This document shows, piece by piece, positions 58,948 to 64,000 of a stretch of 64,000 nt of DNA. The stretch is taken from positions 310,001 to 374,000 of the forward strand of contig CAWHZD010000001.1 in assembly GCA_963833745.1 (NCBI GenBank), read 5' to 3'. Numbering within the stretch: position 1 is the stretch's first letter; the number at the start of each line of letters is the position of its first letter. This stretch comes from AP-15 sp963833745 (GTDB taxonomy: Bacteria; Pseudomonadota; Alphaproteobacteria; ATCC43930; CGMCC-115725). The position numbers were made by a program, and so were the translations under genes. The notes under the pieces were generated by a model. That model was not told the origin of the DNA. It searched no databases and worked only from the letters and a program-made list of their open reading frames with translations.

Positions 58948-59907
58948 TCATGCGTCTGCGGCCCAGCTATCCTTGATGTCCTTCGCCTGACGTACGTAGT
59001 GCCGGGAGTATTTCTCGGTCACGAGATCGGTCTTGACCACGATGCAGACATCGACGGTGTTGAAATCGGCGTCGATTACGGCACCGTCGCCGACAAACCC
59101 GCCGAGGCGCAGATACCCCTTGATGAGCGGCGGCAAGCCCGCGAGCGCATGCGCCGGGTCGATCGCCGTAATCGGCAGCCGGTTCATCTCGACATGGCGA
59201 TGGGCGAGTGCCCGCGCCCGCAAGGCCGGGGGCGCCAGATGATGATGATGCAGATACGACAAAGGTACGGCCAGCGCGTCGGGATCGGTGCCCGGCAGGC
59301 TCGCGCAACCGAACATTACGGCAATGTCGTAGTAGAAGACGTAGGCAGCGATGCCGCTCCACAACAATTGCATCGTCGGCCGCTGGCGGTACGCGTCGTC
59401 GACGCAGGATCGCCCGAGTTCCAAAACCTCGCCAGGGTGGGCGACGAGCCGGGCGATGTCGAATTCGCCCGCCGAATAGAACCCGCCAAGCCGAGCCGCC
59501 GCTTCCCGCCTAATCAGCCGGTAGGTGCCGACGATGGTTTCCGGGCCGGTCCGGCGGCTGTGGTCAAGAACGAGCAGGTGATCGCAGCCCTCGTCGAAAC
59601 GGTCGTAATCGCGGCGTCGGCGGGCGGCGTCGACGGCGGCGTGCGCACCAAGCGATTCATGAAAGATGCGATAGCGCAGCGCCTGCGCGGCGTCGATATC
59701 GGCGTCGCGCTCGGCGAGCCGGACCTGTAGCGGGCCCGACCAAATATCGACGATGGGACCCGTCGCCGAGCCCACAGGCAGGTTGCGTGATCGCAATGTG
59801 GCGCCGCCGATCACACCGGATGACCGCGGCACCAAGAGGTGCGGTGCGCGCGCCTCGAAGCCAAGAGAAATCTGAACGTCGGATCGCTGTTGGACCAGTG
59901 CCGGCAC
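58948..59907 (-). CDS. OlsB-like GNAT N-acyltransferase (hemolysin-type)
   Basis: 319 aa from GTG 59907, two bases after the fur TGA. PF13444-type core: IDAAQALRYRIFHESLGAHA, DHLLVLDHSRRTGPETIVGT, FDIARLVAHPGEVLELGRSC and VMFGCASLPGTDPDALAVPL. OlsB forms lyso-ornithine lipid from ornithine and 3-hydroxyacyl-ACP. The partner acyltransferase gene follows after 13 bp, supporting an olsBA-like pair. The first 45 or so residues are poorly conserved, and a later start is possible. Confidence 0.8.
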   Translation of the reverse strand: MPALVQQRSDVQISLGFEARAPHLLVPRSSGVIGGATLRSRNLPVGSATGPIVDIWSGPLQVRLAERDADIDAAQALRYRIFHESLGAHAAVDAARRRRDYDRFDEGCDHLLVLDHSRRTGPETIVGTYRLIRREAAARLGGFYSAGEFDIARLVAHPGEVLELGRSCVDDAYRQRPTMQLLWSGIAAYVFYYDIAVMFGCASLPGTDPDALAVPLSYLHHHHLAPPALRARALAHRHVEMNRLPITAIDPAHALAGLPPLIKGYLRLGGFVGDGAVIDADFNTVDVCIVVKTDLVTEKYSRHYVRQAKDIKDSWAADA

Positions 59908-59908
59908 A

Positions 59909-60340
59909 TCATTCCATGCCGCGCCCGGACTTGGCGCTGCGCGGGATCGCGTACAATTCGAGGCGATGACCGACCAGCTCGTAACCGAGCTTATCGGCTA
60001 CGGCTTCTTGCAGCTTTTCGATCTCCTCGTTGCGAAACTCGATCACTCGGCCGGACTGCAAGTCGATAAGGTGATCGTGATGCGCGCTGGGCATTTCCTC
60101 GTAGCGCGAGCGGCCATCGCCAAAATCGTGCCGGGCGAGAATATTGGCCTCCTCGAACAGCCGTACGGTGCGGTAGACAGTAGCAATGCTGATATGCGGG
60201 TCGATTGCGGTCGCCCGCCGATAGACCTGTTCGACATCCGGATGATCCACGGATTCCGACAGGACACGTGCGATGACCCGACGCTGCTCGGTCATTTTGA
60301 GGCCCTTGTCGAGGCAGAGCTGCTCCAACCGAGAGATCAT
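59909..60340 (-). CDS. fur: Fur-family metal-responsive regulator (Fur/Mur)
   Basis: 143 aa from ATG 60340 (MISRLEQLCLDKGLKMTEQR), GGAG upstream; a GTG at 60370 is also in frame. Winged helix with HPDVEQVYRRATAIDPHISI and ATVYRTVRLFEE, metal-site motif PSAHHDHLIDLQSGRVIEF and HRLELYAIP. Alphaproteobacterial Fur homologues often respond to Mn or haem status, so Fur versus Mur cannot be settled. It heads the fur-olsB-plsC-miaB-phoH-ybeY-corC-lnt run. Confidence 0.93.
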   Translation of the reverse strand: MISRLEQLCLDKGLKMTEQRRVIARVLSESVDHPDVEQVYRRATAIDPHISIATVYRTVRLFEEANILARHDFGDGRSRYEEMPSAHHDHLIDLQSGRVIEFRNEEIEKLQEAVADKLGYELVGHRLELYAIPRSAKSGRGME

Positions 60341-60446
60341 CCGGTCTCCGTCATGCCCGTCGACAAGCACTATAACGCAAACCTCGGGGTCGGCCTACGG
60401 GTTCGGATCGAAAGCCATGCGCGGCTTCCGACTGTCGCAGCGACGC

Positions 60447-60863
60447 TCAGGCGCGCGGGCGCCGCGCCCGAGTTCCGAGCCCGATCTCCTTGGCGAGCCG
60501 GCTGCGTTGGCGCGCATAGTTCGGCGCCACCATCGGATAGTCAGCGGTCAATCCCCAACGCTCGCGATACGCTTCGGGGGTCATATTGTACGCGGTTTTC
60601 AAATGCCGCTTCAACATTTTCAACTTCTTGCCGTCTTCCAGACAGACAATGTAGTCGGAATGGACCGACTTTTTGACCGGTACTGCCGGTTGCGGCCGTT
60701 CTGCCGGTGTAGCTGGCATGCTGCCGATATTGGCCAGCGAATGATACACTTGGTTGATCAGCTGCGGCAAATCACCGACGGCTACTGTATTGTTGGAGAC
60801 GTGTGCAGCAACGATTTCCGTGGTCAGTGCCAGCAAATCGCCGTCTTGATCGGAGTTGGTCAT
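60447..60863 (-). CDS. mucR: MucR/Ros-family transcriptional regulator
   Basis: 138 aa from ATG 60863 (MTNSDQDGDLLALTTEIVAA). The C-terminal zinc-finger-like core reads HSDYIVCLEDGKKLKMLKRH then LKTAYNMTPEAYRERWGLTA and YPMVAPNYARQRSRLAKEIG, the standard MucR signature. MucR proteins are nucleoid-associated H-NS-like silencers that bind AT-rich DNA in alphaproteobacteria. AT-rich accessory stretches here (around 32200 and 33700) are plausible targets. Confidence 0.95.
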   Translation of the reverse strand: MTNSDQDGDLLALTTEIVAAHVSNNTVAVGDLPQLINQVYHSLANIGSMPATPAERPQPAVPVKKSVHSDYIVCLEDGKKLKMLKRHLKTAYNMTPEAYRERWGLTADYPMVAPNYARQRSRLAKEIGLGTRARRPRA

Positions 60864-60895
60864 TTCAAGGGTCCTACCGTGCGCCTTATCTCTGA

Positions 60896-60923
60896 ATATA
60901 AGTAACAATCAGGGCCGGGGCAA
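60896..60923 (-). promoter_or_regulatory. candidate mucR promoter
   Basis: On the minus strand TTGCCC (60923-60918) and TTATAT (60901-60896) are 16 bp apart, 33 bp before the mucR start. The AT-rich leader with T-A steps would also suit MucR autoregulation. Confidence 0.45.
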
Positions 60924-61015
60924 TCGGCTCGTCAGCTGATTTCTTGCAATCTCGCATGTGGGGCAGCGGACAATTGTTGGTGGCGGGCATCGGGGGAGCC
61001 CGGCCATTGCGAAAC

Positions 61016-61483
61016 TCAAGTCGAGAGCAAGAGGCGCAGGACAAGGGCATCGACAAGGCCCGTAACACGGCGATAGTAATTGGGCCGGCGGCCAATCTGT
61101 CCAAAGCCTTGCGCCGCGTAGAGCGCGCGCGCGGCAGTATTGTCCTCGGCGACTTCGAGAAACAGAGTTTGCGCACCCCGCCGCCGCGCCTCGGCGACGA
61201 CCGATGCGAGCAAGGCCGCACCGATTCCCGCGCGCCGCTGCCTGGGAACGACGCCGAGAGCCAGGATCTCACATTCTTGTCCCAGACCCTGCGCCAAGGC
61301 CAATCCTGTCGCCGCATCATCCTGCCAAGCGATTCGGCCAAAAAATCCGGGGATGGCCATGACCTCCGCGGTCGCGTGCGGCGGCCACGGGTCATCTGGA
61401 AAACACGCGCCGTGGAGCTTCGACAACGGTGCTGCGAGCACTGCGGCCGCTTCGCCCCGCACCGGCTTGATGCGCAGGCTCAA
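61016..61483 (-). CDS. rimI: ribosomal-protein-alanine N-acetyltransferase RimI
   Basis: 155 aa from TTG 61483, overlapping the tsaB TGA (TTGA). GNAT fold: LHGACFPDDPWPPHATAEVM, ECEILALGVVPRQRRAGIGA (acetyl-CoA site R-x-x-G-x-G/A) and LFLEVAEDNTAARALYAAQG FGQ. It acetylates the N-terminus of S18. Pairing with tsaB is standard. Confidence 0.92.
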   Translation of the reverse strand: MSLRIKPVRGEAAAVLAAPLSKLHGACFPDDPWPPHATAEVMAIPGFFGRIAWQDDAATGLALAQGLGQECEILALGVVPRQRRAGIGAALLASVVAEARRRGAQTLFLEVAEDNTAARALYAAQGFGQIGRRPNYYRRVTGLVDALVLRLLLST

Positions 61484-62175
61484 CGGGCGCTCGGCGCGTG
61501 CCGTGCGGGGGCCAGGGTGACGCCCGGCGACCGCAGATAAAGAGGTCGCGGACGGCCGCCGCGCTCTCCTTCCCGCCATCGCCGCAACGCCGCTTTCGCG
61601 CCCCCGATCGCAAGCGGCGGTGTTTCTTCGATCAGCACGATGGCGGAGCGGCCGGTTAGCGCGACAGCGGCCCGCGAGGCTGCCTCGCCGGCGATCGCGA
61701 GCGATCGCGCTCCGGCCATGGACCCGACGAGCGCGGTCAGCGCCTCGGGCAGAACGGCCGCCGGCTCGCAAAGTGGACGGGCGGGGTGCTCGAACAGCTG
61801 GACATACAGATCGGCGCGACGGCTTTCGAGAGCTATGAGGAGACAGTGGCTGACGGGAACAGTCTCCGCGACCGCTGCGGCGGCAGCCTCGAGGCTGCTC
61901 ACTCCGATCAGCGGGAAATTGCCGGCGAGCGCAATCCCGCATGCCGCGGCGAGCCCAACCCGGATGCCGGTGAAGCTGCCGGGACCCGTCGTCACCGCGA
62001 TCAGATCAATCGCCGATATCGCGAGGTCCGCCGCGCGCATCGCGTCGTCGATAATCGGCAGCAACGCCTCGGCTTGGCCGTGGATCATTGCGGCGTGCTC
62101 TAGCGCGAGCACTTGGTCGCCGGCGGCGACCGCCGCCGAGCAGCCGCTTCCGGCCGAATCGAGAGCGAGGATCAG
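61480..62175 (-). CDS. tsaB: tRNA threonylcarbamoyladenosine biosynthesis protein TsaB
   Basis: The family N-terminus LILALDSAGSGCSAAVAAGD is visible and starts at a CTG (62175), giving 231 aa. There is no in-frame ATG, GTG or TTG upstream before a stop, and the first canonical start, GTG 62112, would cut off this conserved strand. Other motifs: TTGPGSFTGIRVGLAAACGI and GVSSLEAAAAAV. With TsaD, TsaE and TsaC it makes t6A37. Either CTG is used or the start was disturbed by the short tandem repeats just upstream (62194-62259). Confidence 0.88.
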   Translation of the reverse strand: MILALDSAGSGCSAAVAAGDQVLALEHAAMIHGQAEALLPIIDDAMRAADLAISAIDLIAVTTGPGSFTGIRVGLAAACGIALAGNFPLIGVSSLEAAAAAVAETVPVSHCLLIALESRRADLYVQLFEHPARPLCEPAAVLPEALTALVGSMAGARSLAIAGEAASRAAVALTGRSAIVLIEETPPLAIGGAKAALRRWREGERGGRPRPLYLRSPGVTLAPARHAPSAR

Positions 62176-62193
62176 CGGGCCGGGGTAAGGCAG

Positions 62194-62259
62194 GGCGTTC
62201 CCAGCGGCGTTCCCAGCGGCGCGATCAGATGGCGCGATCAGATGGCGCGATCAGATGGC
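62194..62259. repeat. two adjacent short tandem repeats between tsaB and nfu
   Basis: GGCGTTCCCAGC occurs twice in tandem (12-bp unit, 62194-62217). A 13-bp unit, GCGATCAGATGGC, occurs three times in tandem (62221-62259). The third copy contains the nfu stop codon. Such slippage-prone DNA may explain the missing tsaB start. Confidence 0.9.
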
Positions 62260-62808
62260 GCGGACTTCGACCACTTCCGGGATGTAATGCCGCAACATGT
62301 TTTCAATGCCTGCCTTTAACGTCGCTGTCGAACTCGGGCAGCCCGAGCACGAGCCCTGCATGTGCAGGTAGACGACGCCGTCCTCGAAATCGTGGAAGAT
62401 GATGTCGCCGCCGTCCTGCGCGACTGCCGGGCGCACGCGGGTCTCGAGCAATTCCTTGATCTGCGCGACGACCTCGTCATCCTCTTCGTCCATACCGGCT
62501 TCCGCGGCATCGGCGTCATCGCTGGCGAGAAATACCGGCCGGCCGGCGGTGAAATGCTCCATTATCACCGCAAGGATCGCCGGCTTCAGCTGATACCAGT
62601 CACCCTCGTCCTGTTTGGTGACGGTGATGAAATCGGCGCCGAAAAACACCCCGCCGACATCAGCCAGCGCAAACAGCCGTTCGGCCAGAGGCGACGCGCT
62701 CGCCTCTACCGCAGCGGTGAAGTTGGCGGTGCCCCTCGCCATCACCGCGCGCCCCGGGAGAAACTTTAAGGTCGCCGGATTGGGGGTCTGCTCGGTCTGG
62801 ATGAACAT
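62251..62808 (-). CDS. nfuA: NifU-family Fe-S scaffold/carrier (Nfu type)
   Basis: 185 aa from ATG 62808 (MFIQTEQTPNPATLKFLPGR), with GGAG five bases upstream; an ATG four codons earlier is less conserved. N-terminal Nfu domain, then the C-terminal NifU domain with LLETRVRPAVAQDGGDIIFH and the CxxC of MQGSCSGCPSSTATLKAGIE. It delivers 4Fe-4S clusters, plausibly to MiaB among others. Confidence 0.94.
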   Translation of the reverse strand: MFIQTEQTPNPATLKFLPGRAVMARGTANFTAAVEASASPLAERLFALADVGGVFFGADFITVTKQDEGDWYQLKPAILAVIMEHFTAGRPVFLASDDADAAEAGMDEEDDEVVAQIKELLETRVRPAVAQDGGDIIFHDFEDGVVYLHMQGSCSGCPSSTATLKAGIENMLRHYIPEVVEVRAI

Positions 62809-62902
62809 CGGCGGCTCCATCGGGCGAAGTTAACGCAGCTGGTCTCTAGCATGGGAGGCTGAACGCCCTGATTCAACCCCGCGGCGCTGTCGGCACGCAC
62901 TC

Positions 62903-63922
62903 TCACGGCCGCAGCAATCCGCTGATCTGCTGCGCCTCGCGCAAGACGGGGTCGGCTATCGCCCGAGCGCGCTCGGCGCCGTGGCGCAGCACCTGGTCGA
63001 TATGGCCGGGATCGGCCATCAGCCGGCGCATTTCGCCGCCGATCCGCCCGAGCACCTCAACCGCGAGCTCGGAGAGCGCCTCCTTGAATACCGAGAAGTT
63101 GCAGCCGGCAAAGTGGGCGAGCGCCGACTCGCAAGACAAGCCGGCAAGAGCGGCGTAAATTCCGATCAGGTTGTCGGCCTCGGGCCGGCGCTCGAGATCG
63201 GCGATCGTCCCCGGCAGGGGCTCGGGATCGGTCTTGGCGCGGCGGATCTTCAACGTGATCGCGTCTGCATCGTCGGTCATGTTGATGCGCGAATAGTCCG
63301 AGCCGTCGGATTTCGACATCTTCTTGGTGCCGTCGCGGAGGCTCATGACCCGCGTCGCGGCGCCGAAGATCTGCGGCTCGGGCAAGGGGAAGAAATCGCA
63401 CTCGTAGCGGCGATTGAAAGCGCCGGAGATATCCCGCGAAAGCTCGAGATGCTGCTTCTGGTCCTCGCCGACCGGGACATGGGTCGCCTTGTAGACCAGG
63501 ATGTCGGCGGCCATCAGCACCGGGTACGAGTAAAGCCCGAGCCCCGCCATGTCGCGCTGCTTGCCCGCTTTTTCCTTGAACTGGGTCATGCGGTTGAGCC
63601 AGCCGAGCGGGGTCAGGCAGGCGAGCAGCCAGGCAAGCTCGGCATGGGCGGGGACCATGCTCTGGTTGAAGATGATGCTGCGCTCCGGGTCGATACCCGA
63701 GGCGATATAGGCGGCGGTCACTTCGCGGGTGTTGGCGCGCAGCTCGGCCGGGTCTTGCGGCAAGGTCAGCGCATGCAAATCGACGATGCAGAAGATGCAG
63801 TCGTAATCGGGCTGCAATGCCACCCAGTTGCGGATCGCGCCGAGATAATTGCCGAGATGCAGGTTGCCGGTCGGCTGGACGCCGGAGAAGATACGGTTCA
63901 TGGCGCGTGTTATCGCCGACAT
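62903..63922 (-). CDS. trpS: tryptophanyl-tRNA synthetase
   Basis: 339 aa from ATG 63922; ATG 63901 (MNRIFSGVQPTGNLHLGNYL) is seven codons later and equally possible. Class I motifs: HIGH variant GNLHLGNYLGA and KMSKS in TKKMSKSDGSDYSRINM; also VDLHALTLPQDP and MAADILVYKATHVPVGEDQK. It charges tRNA-Trp. Confidence 0.97.
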   Translation of the reverse strand: MSAITRAMNRIFSGVQPTGNLHLGNYLGAIRNWVALQPDYDCIFCIVDLHALTLPQDPAELRANTREVTAAYIASGIDPERSIIFNQSMVPAHAELAWLLACLTPLGWLNRMTQFKEKAGKQRDMAGLGLYSYPVLMAADILVYKATHVPVGEDQKQHLELSRDISGAFNRRYECDFFPLPEPQIFGAATRVMSLRDGTKKMSKSDGSDYSRINMTDDADAITLKIRRAKTDPEPLPGTIADLERRPEADNLIGIYAALAGLSCESALAHFAGCNFSVFKEALSELAVEVLGRIGGEMRRLMADPGHIDQVLRHGAERARAIADPVLREAQQISGLLRP

Positions 63923-63932
63923 CAGGTACCGG

Positions 63933-64000
63933 TCAAGCCGGTTGCCGGCGCAACCGCCCGCGCAAATCGCGCCAGTCGGCGATCCCGAGCGCCAGCGCCA
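63933..64000 (-). CDS. murJ: probable C-terminus of MurJ (lipid II flippase), partial
   Basis: The minus strand at the window edge reads ALALGIADWRDLRGRLRRQP A and stops at TGA 63933-63935. A short basic tail after a helix fits MurJ/MviN, which precedes trpS in many alphaproteobacteria. Only about 22 codons are visible, so the call rests mainly on synteny. Confidence 0.45.
   Translation of the reverse strand, partial: ALALGIADWRDLRGRLRRQPA

Overview
The window is GC-rich chromosomal DNA from an alphaproteobacterium. The evidence is gene order plus family content: the S10/spc/alpha ribosomal operons; the run rpsB-tsf-pyrH-frr-uppS-cdsA-dxr-rseP-bamA-skp-lpxD-fabZ-lpxA-lpxI-lpxB; a MucR-type regulator; LpxI instead of LpxH; and a trpS / nfu / tsaB / rimI / mucR / fur / acyltransferase / miaB / phoH / ybeY / corC / lnt / xre / metK run. 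I infer a Rhodospirillales- or Rhizobiales-like lineage but cannot name a genus from sequence alone.

Layout. 1-11239: ribosomal proteins S19 to L17 with secY, adk and rpoA, all on +, very compact, with a good internal promoter before rpsM. 11393-12729: acylphosphatase (-) and an aldo/keto reductase (+). 12914-28238: translation factors, isoprenoid/undecaprenyl synthesis, phospholipid precursor synthesis, outer-membrane assembly and lipid A synthesis in one co-directional block. 28229-32103: glyoxalase-family protein, D-aminoacylase-type amidohydrolase, alpha/beta hydrolase. 32311-33613: a MITE-like element abutting an IS630-family insertion sequence at a shared CTAG. 33675-35891: a large unrecognised secreted protein. 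35974-36790: remnants of an MFS transporter and an AraC regulator. 36887-44023: accessory metabolism and regulators (MBL hydrolase, CobW GTPase, DUF1275, XRE, CMD-family, LLM oxidoreductase, divergent TetR/MFS pair with a clear operator). 44104-47816: minisatellite, two small membrane/lipoproteins, ACT protein, NUDIX hydrolase, and an RsbW-like kinase next to a STAS-MBL fusion. 47994-48085: tRNA-Ser(GCU), followed by decaying small genes. 49641-64000: mostly - strand housekeeping genes from trmB/metK through lnt, ybeY, phoH, miaB, a probable ornithine-lipid acyltransferase pair, fur, mucR, rimI, tsaB, nfu and trpS to a probable murJ end.

A recurring oddity is single-base frameshifts in otherwise intact, conserved genes: rplV, phoH, a DUF1275 protein, a CMD-family protein and a small conserved protein. 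The two insertions (rplV and phoH) both turn an expected GACTC into GAACTC. GACTC is a GANTC site, the motif of the alphaproteobacterial CcrM methyltransferase. Sequencing error at modified bases is the simplest explanation, but it needs reads to settle.

Most promising for new biology are the STAS-MBL fusion with its adjacent anti-sigma-type kinase, the proline-rich extension of BamA, the unrecognised secreted protein beside the IS630 element, and the TetR operator embedded in a promoter.
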